DNA from: CAVSWN01 sp046728115 | GTDB lineage: Bacteria; Acidobacteriota; Vicinamibacteria; Vicinamibacterales; CAVVIG01 | Assembly (NCBI GenBank): GCA_046728115.1 | Contig: JBKPDW010000210.1 | Location: 1 to 6,783, forward strand | Direction: 5' to 3' | DNA length: 6,783 nt | In this document: one piece after another, positions 1 to 6,737 of the stretch | How the letters are laid out: each line of letters begins with the position of its first letter | How positions within the stretch are numbered: the first letter of the stretch is position 1 | The notes under the pieces: model-generated | Databases searched by the model: none | Seen by the model: the letters and a program-made list of their open reading frames with translations, nothing else | What the model was told of the DNA's origin: nothing | Translations under genes and position numbers: made by a program

Positions 1-1052
1 ATCGCGGCGTTCCAATCAACGCCTCCGAGATATTTCGAGAACACAGGATAGAGTGGATCTCCGCTGTACAGGGCGCTTCTGATCAACCACGGGAGCGCAA
101 ATGCCACTGCGGGACCCACGAACAACGCCGCGTCGGCGGCGACCTCGCGAAGACGCCGGTCCGTGCGCCGTCGGAACGCGCCGCTGATGATGAGCGGCAG
201 AACGCACGCGATCGAAGCAAGGCCGGTGATCTTGCTGCCGGCCATACCGCCGCAAAAGACTCCCGACATCACGAGCGAAGGTCGATCCAACGTTTCGCAG
301 AACTCGATCGCCAGCGTGACGGCCATGAAAAAGAAAAATGCGACGGCGATATCGATGTCGCCATTGGGCGCCTCGACCTGTACGATGTCGTTTGCCAGCA
401 GCAACGACGCAGCCACGATACCAGCCCACAGCGCGGCCGCTCGTGACGCATATCGATAGACCGCTACGGCGAGCAATCCGAGAAAGGCGACGTGCACGAG
501 TTTGGCCAGGACGTAATCCTGCACGGCCATCGCCAGCATGTACAGCATCTCCACGTTGAGAGGCCAATTCGAGTACGCGTTGAATGGCACGTTCCGAAAG
601 CCACCGTGCGTGAGGTAGATCTTGGGCAGCGCGAGGTGCGCGACCAGGCCGTCCCACCCGACCCATGGGCTGAGGCCACTCATGAACAGCAGCGTGAGGA
701 TCGCTCCAGGCGCCAGCCAGGCAACCGTGTGTGCGGAGAGAGACCAGCTGGCGCCGCGTCGTGAAACAGCGTTCGCGGATCGCCGAGGCCGCCGACTGAG
801 TGTGAGTACTCCCCCGCTGACGAAGATCGCTGTGATCGTCACGAACAGCACCCGCGTGCGGAGCAGTTGCAGGGAAGCGAGCGCGAACAGGAAGTAGCTC
901 CACGAAATTGTTCCGGTCGCAATGTGGAGGAGACCAGTTCTGCGACCGACAGAATCAAGCGCAGGAACCCGAAGTGCGAGCAGCAGTCCGGTGGTATGGA
1001 ACACGAGGAGGAGAGCCGCGAGACCGAGGGCGTGCGCAGCTATGTAGGTCAT
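1..1052 (-). CDS. GT39-like polytopic membrane glycosyltransferase, 3' end cut by window edge
   Basis: The minus-strand frame opening at ATG 1052-1050 stays open to the window edge and gives 350 residues without a stop. The protein is rich in membrane helices (about residues 5-28, 45-63, 67-85, 108-126 and several more after 180). Motifs resemble the bacterial GT39/PMT superfamily: GWDGLVAHLALPKIY at 132-146 in the first large outer loop, with acidic D134; FNAYSNWPLNVEMLY at 157-171; APNGDID at 228-234; GSKITGL at 272-278; and PWLIRSALYSGDPLYPVF at 321-338. Family members use polyprenyl-phosphate sugars as donors outside the membrane; the acceptor here is unknown. It follows the GT2 gene by 43 bp on the same strand, which fits supply of lipid-linked donor by that enzyme. 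The start is moderately secure: a GGGAG lies directly against the ATG, too close for a normal ribosome site, and no better start is visible. The C-terminal part is missing. Confidence 0.85.
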   Translation of the reverse strand, partial: MTYIAAHALGLAALLLVFHTTGLLLALRVPALDSVGRRTGLLHIATGTISWSYFLFALASLQLLRTRVLFVTITAIFVSGGVLTLSRRPRRSANAVSRRGASWSLSAHTVAWLAPGAILTLLFMSGLSPWVGWDGLVAHLALPKIYLTHGGFRNVPFNAYSNWPLNVEMLYMLAMAVQDYVLAKLVHVAFLGLLAVAVYRYASRAAALWAGIVAASLLLANDIVQVEAPNGDIDIAVAFFFFMAVTLAIEFCETLDRPSLVMSGVFCGGMAGSKITGLASIACVLPLIISGAFRRRTDRRLREVAADAALFVGPAVAFALPWLIRSALYSGDPLYPVFSKYLGGVDWNAA

Positions 1053-1095
1053 CTCCCATGGCCAGTCTGCGCTGTTCTTACAAACACGCGCAAAA

Positions 1096-1851
1096 CTACC
1101 GTCGGAAGAGCGACCGCGCGAACAGCAGCAGATGCGTCGCGTTGATCTTGCTGGATCCGCCTCCCCGCAGCCCGAACGAGTACGGCACCTCTTCCAATCG
1201 AGTCGTTGGAGGCAACAGTTTCAGAAAATCGAAGAGCACCTTGTAGCCTCTGGGCTCGAACCGCTCGCGATGTGAGCCACAGGCTCGAAACAGATCCGTC
1301 CGCGTGCCGAAGAAGCCGGACATCGTGTCTGTCGTCACCGCGCCATCGAACCGCAGGCGGAGTCGGCCCAGCCTGACTCCGATCCAGCTGATCGCGCGCC
1401 GATGCAACGGCCAGGCGCCGATCACCTCGTCGCGGCGGCCCACGACGACGGCCGCACCGTCGAGCAACCGATCGTGCAACTCCCGAATCTTCTCCGGCGG
1501 ATGCTGCAGATCTCCGTCGATGACGACGAAGTAAGGCGTCTCGACACCAAGCGCGGCATCGATCACGCTGATCGTGAGACCATGCAACGACTCGCGACTG
1601 CGATCGAGCAGCACGACATTCGAATGCCTCGTGCCGCACTCGAGCACGATGTCCCTCGTACGATCTTTCGATCCGTCGTCAACGACAGTGACATGGATGC
1701 CTGGATAGAGGTTCAAGAGGATACCGAGCAGAGGGCCGATGTTCGCTTCCTCGTTCAACGTGGGCACAATCACAGTCGTGTCTGCATATGTCACTGCCGA
1801 CAGGAGTTGGGGTGATGGTTGGGACAACACGGATTGAGCCAAGAGGGTCAC
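1096..1851 (-). CDS. Dolichol/polyprenyl-phosphate mannosyltransferase-like GT2 glycosyltransferase
   Basis: A 251-residue single-domain GT-A enzyme of the DPM1 (dolichyl-phosphate mannose synthase) family. Such enzymes transfer a hexose from a nucleotide sugar to polyprenyl phosphate at the cytoplasmic membrane face. Visible motifs in order are IVPTLNEE (28-35), VVDDGSKD (56-63), the metal/nucleotide-sugar motif IDGDLQHPPE (111-120, with D112 and D114), DTMSGFF (175-181), RGYKVLFDFL (201-210) and EVPYSFGLRGGGSSKI (221-236). There is no C-terminal membrane pair, so it is of the short type without its own anchor. Mannose is the commonest family substrate, but glucose or another sugar is possible. 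The start given is GTG 1851, preceded by AAGG at short spacing. However, the predicted promoter would start transcription at about 1850, so GTG 1830 or GTG 1794 (residue 20, close to the conserved core) may be the true start. It is probably co-transcribed with the GT39-like gene downstream. Confidence 0.92.
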   Translation of the reverse strand: MTLLAQSVLSQPSPQLLSAVTYADTTVIVPTLNEEANIGPLLGILLNLYPGIHVTVVDDGSKDRTRDIVLECGTRHSNVVLLDRSRESLHGLTISVIDAALGVETPYFVVIDGDLQHPPEKIRELHDRLLDGAAVVVGRRDEVIGAWPLHRRAISWIGVRLGRLRLRFDGAVTTDTMSGFFGTRTDLFRACGSHRERFEPRGYKVLFDFLKLLPPTTRLEEVPYSFGLRGGGSSKINATHLLLFARSLFRR

Positions 1852-4209
1852 GGCACCTTATCATCGCGGCACAATCCCTTGTCAACCGGCAAACGCGACG
1901 ACTACGATCAACGCCGCGTGCGCCGAATCCTGATCGCAGCGCTGATCGTCATCGGCTCGGCCGCCATTTACCTGTCGGCGCTCGACAAGGCGCCGCGCTA
2001 CCTCGCTCACGACGAGGTGATCTATTCCCTCAACGGGCAGTCTCTCGCCGCGACGGGCCACGATCTGAACGGGCGATTCATGCCGATGTACATCGAGTAT
2101 CCGCCGCGATTTGGACGACCGACGTGGGATCAGCCGTTGCTGATCTACGCCCTCGCCGCGACGCTGAAGGCGCTGCCCGTCTCCGAATTCGCGGTGAGGC
2201 TGCCGATGGCGATCGCGGCGCTCGTCGACGTCGTGCTGATCTATCTGATCGCCAGGTTGATTTTCCAATCGGACGCGCTGGCCGCCGCCGCCGCAGCATT
2301 GCTCGCCGTGACACCCGCACATGTGATGCACGGCCGCATGGCCACCGACTTCCAGTTGTGGGTGCCGTTCAGCCTCGGATGGTTGTGGTGCCTGCTGTTG
2401 TACCTGCGAGGAAGCAGACCGTACGTGCTGTGTCTTTCAGGTGTGCTGCTCGGGATCGGTCTGTACGGCTACGTCGCGGCGTATCTCTTCATGCCGATCT
2501 CGGCGGCGCTGACGGCGGCGGTGCTCTTTCAGCGGCGCGATCCTCTGTCCCGATACGGACTGTTCATCCTCGGAATCGCGCTCCCGACGGTGATCTGCCT
2601 GCCGTGGATGCTGAGCTCGCCGCTTCCCTTCCGGGACATTCTGGCGCATTACGCGATCGTCGAACCGCAGGCTGGTCAACCCGCCTCGATGACAGGGCTC
2701 GATCAGAACCTGTGGCAGCGGCTTGCGGAGGTGCCGGCGGTGTACGCGAGTTTCTGGGATCCGCAGTTCCTGTTCATCAACGGTCCCATGCGTTTCCGAT
2801 CGACGCAGCTCGTGGGTGTGTTCCTGCTGCCCGTCGCAGGCCTGATCGCGGTCGGCCTCGTTCGCACCGTTCTTCGACGCTCGCGAGATGACTTGCTCGT
2901 CCTTGCCGGCTTTCTGACCGCGTCGCTGCCCGCCAGCATCGCCGGCGAAGGCCAGGCCATCTGGCGCGCGCTGCCGCTGGCGCCATTCGGCGTGTTGCTC
3001 GCCGTGTCGGGCCTTCAACAGCTTTCAGACCGAAGGGGATCGCGCGCCATCCGGAGTGCGGCAGTCGCCATCTTTGCGATCGCGATCGGTGTCGGCGCCG
3101 CTTATCACGAAATTCTGCCGAACGGGCAGGCATTGGTCAGGGCGTCAACGGTTCCCGTGGCCGTGCTGGGTCTGGCCGTGCTCTTCGACAGCCGCGCTGT
3201 CGAGCGTGTGCCGATCCCGCAGATCGCCGTCGTTTCTGCCGCCGTGCTGTTGACGATGCACGCCGCGTATATCGTCGCCAATCATGCGACGGGCACTGCG
3301 GGTGCGCTGCTGGCAGTCGTCATCGGCGCGACGCTGCTGACTGGAACCCCCGCGTGGCTCGCGCGGCGCCCGCTCGCGGGCGTCGCCCTCCTCGCGCTCG
3401 TCGCGGGTCATTTTCTCTACGTGTACGTGGAATCGGTGCCGCTGCCACGCATCGGCCCGGTTCCCGCATCGCTTGTGATCCTGGCGTTCCGCTTGATTGC
3501 TTCGGCTGCGACGGTTGCAGCGACGATAGCCATCGCCAGACTGAGCGCTTCCAGACTCGATGGCTTGACGGACCGCCAGATGATCGTCGTTTTGACGATC
3601 TGGGTCGCGTCCGTCCAGCTGGGTTACTACGCCATTGATTCGTTCACCGATTACCGGCTCCGGTTCCTTCACGCTGTGATTGTCCTGTTCGCGGCATTCG
3701 GGTTGGCGCTCTTCGTCAGGGCTCATGCCACCTCGCGAAATATCGTGGGGCGGATTACGATCGTGGGACTCGCGACTGTTACAGCTATCCATTTCGCGTC
3801 GTTTTTCGCCGACTACTTCACCGGGTTTCAGGTGCGCAACAGCGTCGATCAGGAAGGCAACGCTCGGCTGGCGTTCGAGCGTGTCATCGACCGAACCGTC
3901 CATCGAACGGTTCCGGCGGTTTACCTGGGACGAATCGGGCCCTATCCTGGTGGGGATCTCTATTGGTGGTTCTACCTCCTCAAGCACCACCGTGAAGATC
4001 TCCTGGCTCGCACGATTCCAGCACTCGATTTTCCACCCGATCAGATTCGTGCCCTCCCGAACAGCAGCATCGTCATCACCAGTCCGACGAAAGAGATCGA
4101 TCAGGCGATCGGGGAGATGTCACGTCGCGGTGAACTGCAGGCGCGAGAGTTGCTCAAAGCGCCGGACGGCTCTCCCATCTTCTGGATCCTCGAAACTCGA
4201 GCGCGATGA
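1819..4209 (+). CDS. Large GT39/ArnT-like GT-C membrane glycosyltransferase with soluble C-terminal domain
   Basis: Up to 796 residues with roughly 17-19 hydrophobic segments. After the first helix (about 36-54) comes the outer-loop acidic pair in YLAHDEVIY (61-69; D65, E66), the hallmark position of GT39-type enzymes. It is followed by TWDQPLLIYALAA (102-114), RMATDFQLWVPF (173-184), PWMLSSPLPFRD (262-273), FWDPQFLFINGP (312-323) and WRALPLAPFG (382-391), all resembling the long bacterial GT39 family that uses polyprenyl-phosphate sugars. About residues 665-796 form a soluble, probably extracytoplasmic, end domain. Residues around 412-640 add several helices beyond the usual core. The start is uncertain. 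TTG 1819 is the longest reading, with AGGAG at 1802-1806 twelve bases upstream. It would overlap the divergent GT2 gene, and residues 1-33 look non-conserved; TTG 1879 or GTG 1918 (giving a natural MRRILIAALIVIG start) are good alternatives. The 3' end overlaps the convergent gene by 56 bp. Confidence 0.88.
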   Translation: MGQHGLSQEGHGTLSSRHNPLSTGKRDDYDQRRVRRILIAALIVIGSAAIYLSALDKAPRYLAHDEVIYSLNGQSLAATGHDLNGRFMPMYIEYPPRFGRPTWDQPLLIYALAATLKALPVSEFAVRLPMAIAALVDVVLIYLIARLIFQSDALAAAAAALLAVTPAHVMHGRMATDFQLWVPFSLGWLWCLLLYLRGSRPYVLCLSGVLLGIGLYGYVAAYLFMPISAALTAAVLFQRRDPLSRYGLFILGIALPTVICLPWMLSSPLPFRDILAHYAIVEPQAGQPASMTGLDQNLWQRLAEVPAVYASFWDPQFLFINGPMRFRSTQLVGVFLLPVAGLIAVGLVRTVLRRSRDDLLVLAGFLTASLPASIAGEGQAIWRALPLAPFGVLLAVSGLQQLSDRRGSRAIRSAAVAIFAIAIGVGAAYHEILPNGQALVRASTVPVAVLGLAVLFDSRAVERVPIPQIAVVSAAVLLTMHAAYIVANHATGTAGALLAVVIGATLLTGTPAWLARRPLAGVALLALVAGHFLYVYVESVPLPRIGPVPASLVILAFRLIASAATVAATIAIARLSASRLDGLTDRQMIVVLTIWVASVQLGYYAIDSFTDYRLRFLHAVIVLFAAFGLALFVRAHATSRNIVGRITIVGLATVTAIHFASFFADYFTGFQVRNSVDQEGNARLAFERVIDRTVHRTVPAVYLGRIGPYPGGDLYWWFYLLKHHREDLLARTIPALDFPPDQIRALPNSSIVITSPTKEIDQAIGEMSRRGELQARELLKAPDGSPIFWILETRAR
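1857..1885 (-). promoter_or_regulatory. Predicted sigma-70-like promoter for the GT2 / GT39-like unit
   Basis: On the minus strand TTGACA (1885-1880) matches the -35 consensus exactly. A 17 bp spacer leads to GATAAG (1862-1857), four of six matches to TATAAT. Transcription would begin near 1850, at the first possible GTG of the GT2 gene. The element was recognised by eye; consensus boxes are only a guide in a GC-rich genome of unknown taxonomy. Confidence 0.45.
1879..1908 (+). promoter_or_regulatory. Predicted sigma-70-like promoter for the large GT39-like gene
   Basis: On the plus strand TTGTCA (1879-1884, five of six matches) is followed after 18 bp by TACGAT (1903-1908, four of six). The -35 box uses the same bases as the minus-strand TTGACA, because TTGTCAA is the complement of TTGACAA. 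Transcription would start near 1915, just before GTG 1918. This would imply a leaderless or almost leaderless message, unless the real promoter lies elsewhere. Confidence 0.3.
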
Positions 4210-5488
4210 GATCGGCAAGACCGACCGCGCTCGCAATCATCGCCGGCGTCCAGATGCTCACGACCTGCTGCAGCACGAGCCGGTCGAATGCCGTCGCGAG
4301 ATGCCACGACACGTCGAGATTGGTGAGCAGGAAGACCGTCACGATCGAAAATGCGTGACCGGCTGCCGCAAGTCCCAGAAAAGCCAGGAGCGGCCGAATG
4401 GCGGCGGACCGCTGCCAGGCGGCTACCCAGAGGACCAGCAAAGCTCCGAACGGCACGAGAAACCGTGGTCCTGTGTCCAGGAACGCGCGGGCGATGTCCG
4501 GGAGCCGCGCGAGGCGCGACGGAATGTCCAGGATATTCACCCCTTCGAACGCGCTGTACTGTCCCTGCTCGAGCGGCAACCGATGGGTCCACGACAGAAC
4601 CGGCCATAACATCGCAACCGCGGCGTACACCAGCAGACCGATCAAGGACCATCGGCTGCGCAATGGGCAAAACCTCTGGGCGATTATCCAGGCCACAACC
4701 AGCACTGCGCCGAGCACCGCGCCTTCCAGCTTGACCAGCCCCAGCGTTCCGGCGAAGAACAACCCGATCATCGCTCGGCCGCGATCGTGCGTTTGCAGGT
4801 GATTGCCGAGCAGAATCGCGGAGAGGCCGGCGATGGCTCCGAGCGTCGCGTCCTGATATCCATTGGTGATCAAATGCAGGTCAAACGTCGCGAATACAGC
4901 GAGCGGCACGATCCAAACCGCGTACGGCGAAAGCGGTTTGCCGAGCATGTCCGCAAGACTGAGCGCAAACGCTGCGTAGATTGCAAGAAAGACCAGGCGC
5001 GCAGCTGGTTCGTGCGCCCAGCCGGTCACGCGCAGCAACAGCGACCACGCCATCATTCCGAGATCCGGGTACTCCGCGTACGGCAGCTGTCCGAGCGGCT
5101 GCCAGTCCAGCAGCGCGCGGGCTTTGCCGTACCACGCCATGACGGCGTCACCGGCGCTCACCGGGGTGGACAGCGTGAAGAGCGCCGCTGCGACGATTGG
5201 CACCAGGACGAGACCCGCCAGCAGACGCTCGGTCGTCGTCGCGCGAACGATCGCGTCGTGAACTCGATGTGCGCGAAACGCTCCTCCAAGAGCCGCCAGC
5301 GTCGCCACGGCGATCGTCACGGTCGGTCCCAGGCCGATCGCGTGCAGCACCACGGCGATGAGCGTTGTGGCCACGCCGCCGAACGCCCACCCGACGGCAA
5401 TCGGCAGGTCGAGCCGCGCTGGCAGCCAGCATCCGGCAAGCGCTGGCAGGATGGCGATGCAGGCGATCGCGAGCAACGACTGCATCAT
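4154..5488 (-). CDS. GT39-like polytopic membrane protein, putative GT-C glycosyltransferase
   Basis: A 444-residue protein with about 10-12 hydrophobic segments. Motifs fit a divergent GT39-like layout and parallel the membrane enzyme at the left of the window. GDAVMAWYGKARALL (113-127, D114 in the first outer loop) and YPDLG (140-144) come first, then NGYQDATLG (209-217), VKLEGAVLG (252-260) and SWHLATAFDRLVLQ (394-407). The reaction expected from the family is transfer of a sugar from a polyprenyl-phosphate donor outside the membrane, but no donor or acceptor can be named. The start chosen is the first of two adjacent ATG codons (5488-5486). It overlaps the upstream stop as ATGA and is preceded by GGATGG six bases away. 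An in-frame ATG at 5524 would add 12 residues and deepen the overlap with the preceding gene to 40 bp. It is the last gene of the right-hand operon, and its stop lies inside the tail of the convergent glycosyltransferase gene. Confidence 0.85.
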   Translation of the reverse strand: MMQSLLAIACIAILPALAGCWLPARLDLPIAVGWAFGGVATTLIAVVLHAIGLGPTVTIAVATLAALGGAFRAHRVHDAIVRATTTERLLAGLVLVPIVAAALFTLSTPVSAGDAVMAWYGKARALLDWQPLGQLPYAEYPDLGMMAWSLLLRVTGWAHEPAARLVFLAIYAAFALSLADMLGKPLSPYAVWIVPLAVFATFDLHLITNGYQDATLGAIAGLSAILLGNHLQTHDRGRAMIGLFFAGTLGLVKLEGAVLGAVLVVAWIIAQRFCPLRSRWSLIGLLVYAAVAMLWPVLSWTHRLPLEQGQYSAFEGVNILDIPSRLARLPDIARAFLDTGPRFLVPFGALLVLWVAAWQRSAAIRPLLAFLGLAAAGHAFSIVTVFLLTNLDVSWHLATAFDRLVLQQVVSIWTPAMIASAVGLADLIALEFRGSRRWESRPAL

Positions 5489-6342
5489 CGCGGACCATCC
5501 AGCGAATCGATCCAAGCGCGCCATGGTCCGTCATCCGCGTGCACGTCCGCGAGGAGATCGGCGCGCACGGCCGTCGTGCATCCGCCGTCGGTGTGAACCG
5601 TCGTATAGCCGCGCGCATCGACCGGTATCACCAGCAGATCCAGCGCGCGGATCGCGGCGCGCTCGACGTCGAAGAGGAATCCGACCGACCGGTTGTGCAC
5701 GGAGAATGGCTTCAGCGTTTCAGCTGGACGCAACGAGATCTGACCGTTGGCGCCGGGAGGAATCGTGAGATGCCACCGCGCGAGTTGATGTCGGCGCTGT
5801 GGCGTGTCGAACAGGGTGACATCGACTGACGGCTCTCGGATGTCGCGCGCATCGATTCGAAAACCAAGGAGGGTGTCGATGTCGCTGTCCGCGCGGAAGA
5901 GCCACGACGAAACGTCGCCTTCCGCCGACAGCCGTCGACAGGCCATCAGCTGCTCGACCATGTCCTCGTCTCGGAGGTCAATTCCCACGAGCACGCGGCC
6001 GTCCACGTGCCGCCGCTCGAATGGCAGCACGAGCGCTCCGAACGCGTCGTAGCCGTGGTACCGCACGAGCGGCACGGCCGTCGGATCGGGCAATCGCTCG
6101 ATGACACGCCTCAGATAGCCGTAGCCGCGTGTTCCACAGTCGCCGTTGGCGTCGATCCGGCGCTGCTCTGGCGTCTCGACCAGGAGCCGGCGCGTTGCGT
6201 GGAAGGTTTCGACGGCTAGTTTCGCGGCGTGGACGCCGGCGATCACGACCATCAGCCCGACGCCGACGATGAACGGCGCCAGCATCGACCGCCTCGAGCC
6301 GAGCCGAACGGTCCGCCCTGAGCGGAGGCGAAGGGCTCGCAT
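5485..6342 (-). CDS. Membrane-anchored extracytoplasmic protein of unknown function
   Basis: A 285-residue protein of no family I recognise. One hydrophobic helix (about 21-40) follows a basic N-terminus, so the remaining 240 or so residues should lie outside the membrane. Two parts of that region look structured: ETPEQRRIDANGDCGTRGYG (56-75), then a predicted alpha/beta or beta-rich stretch containing RYHGYDAFGALVLPFER (94-110) and WHLTIPPGANGQISLRP (190-206). Cysteines 69, 135 and 255 could allow one disulfide. Fusion-like soluble tails of GT-C enzymes are also extracytoplasmic, so it may be a partner of the downstream GT39-like protein; this is inference from position only. ATG 6342 overlaps the upstream stop by one base (TGATG). 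The alternative ATG 6285 (residue 20) has GAGG six bases upstream and would leave the short palindromic repeat outside the gene. The stop overlaps the next gene by ATGA. Reality of the frame is well supported; the exact start is not. Confidence 0.8.
   Translation of the reverse strand: MRALRLRSGRTVRLGSRRSMLAPFIVGVGLMVVIAGVHAAKLAVETFHATRRLLVETPEQRRIDANGDCGTRGYGYLRRVIERLPDPTAVPLVRYHGYDAFGALVLPFERRHVDGRVLVGIDLRDEDMVEQLMACRRLSAEGDVSSWLFRADSDIDTLLGFRIDARDIREPSVDVTLFDTPQRRHQLARWHLTIPPGANGQISLRPAETLKPFSVHNRSVGFLFDVERAAIRALDLLVIPVDARGYTTVHTDGGCTTAVRADLLADVHADDGPWRAWIDSLDGPR
6315..6336. repeat. Short imperfect palindrome resembling a dispersed CCCTGAGC...GAAGGG bacterial repeat
   Basis: A 22 bp element has outer arms GCCCT and AGGGC, a tandem G/A mismatch step, then a GC/GC pair around a GGAG loop. 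It closely resembles the short repeats of the CCCTGAGC...CGAAGGG type that are scattered through many environmental bacterial genomes and are often found between genes or translated into stray peptide segments. Here it would encode residues 3-9 of the anchored protein (ALRLRSG) if translation starts at 6342. Only one copy is visible in this window, so its repeat nature is from recall of the motif, not shown here. Confidence 0.5.
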
Positions 6343-6737
6343 CAGCGACTCGCGCCGCCGACCGCGCTCCACAATCGGCGAAGCGACGACGAGCGCCAGC
6401 TCGCGGTGAAGCGCTCCGACCCGATCGCAATGAGCACGGAAAACGCGAAAACAAGCAGCCAGGCGCCGCGCGGCAACTCCGGGGCTACCTGCGCAGGCAC
6501 GAAATTCAGGAGCAGCAGGTAACCGCCGGCTGCGGATGCCACACCGACTGCGACGACGCGGACGCGCGGCGGTGAAGGGAGCGAGCGGAATCGAGCGCAC
6601 ATGTGTTCGAGCCTGGCCGCCGTCGCCGAATGCTCCCTCGCTATGCGCCACGCGCGCCCTGTCGCCTCGATCGTTTTGACGATCACACTGCGTCGCACGT
6701 GCGCCTCGATCCCCGCGAAGTCTGGCCGATCGCTCAT
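6342..6737 (-). CDS. Small two-helix membrane protein of unknown function
   Basis: A 131-residue protein I do not recognise. The first 55 residues are soluble, basic and helix-prone (SVIVKTIEATGRAWRIAREH at 17-36). Two hydrophobic segments follow (about 60-80 and 91-107), joined by a short loop containing PAQVAPELPRG, and then a basic tail of about 24 residues. The topology would be a hairpin with both ends on the cytoplasmic side, by the positive-inside rule. It could be a scaffold or adaptor for the membrane enzymes of the operon, or a holin-like or structural membrane protein; nothing in the sequence decides. The start ATG 6737 has a good AAAGGGG ribosome site four bases upstream, and its ATGA overlaps the stop of the preceding reading frame. 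Its own TGA shares one base with the ATG of the next gene. The gene is therefore firmly part of the operon. Confidence 0.78.
   Translation of the reverse strand: MSDRPDFAGIEAHVRRSVIVKTIEATGRAWRIAREHSATAARLEHMCARFRSLPSPPRVRVVAVGVASAAGGYLLLLNFVPAQVAPELPRGAWLLVFAFSVLIAIGSERFTASWRSSSLRRLWSAVGGASR

Noticed and set aside
16..903. Open minus-strand frame of 295 codons inside the left GT39-like gene
   Set aside because: The translation is arginine- and histidine-rich with no helices or motifs. The neighbouring minus-strand frame gives a continuous membrane protein with family motifs.
1053..1095. Possible separate promoter in the gap between the GT2 and the left GT39-like gene
   Set aside because: The 43 bp gap holds no pair of boxes at normal spacing; co-transcription is the simpler reading.
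1788..2891. Open plus-strand frame of 367 codons overlapping the large glycosyltransferase
   Set aside because: It is a high-GC shadow of the real frame; the product is dominated by R, A, D and G without any recognisable domain.
3145..3990. Open minus-strand frame of 281 codons antisense to the large glycosyltransferase
   Set aside because: The product is charged and low-complexity (many R, D, E, Q, H), typical of the complement of a hydrophobic membrane protein gene.
4186..4205. Possible terminator hairpin at the convergent gene ends (CTCGA repeats around CTCGAG)
   Set aside because: The stem is only a few bases, there is no T-run in either direction, and the site lies within coding sequence of both genes.
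3680..4609. Open plus-strand frame of 309 codons running past the stop of the large glycosyltransferase
   Set aside because: It is S/R-rich with no motif, and it crosses the opposing gene's 3' half, whose own frame encodes clear helices.
6343..6651. Extension of the anchored extracytoplasmic protein to an upstream in-frame start at 6651
   Set aside because: The added 103 residues are arginine-rich and lie over the well-supported 131-residue gene in another frame. The coupled start at 6342 or the one at 6285 is far more credible.
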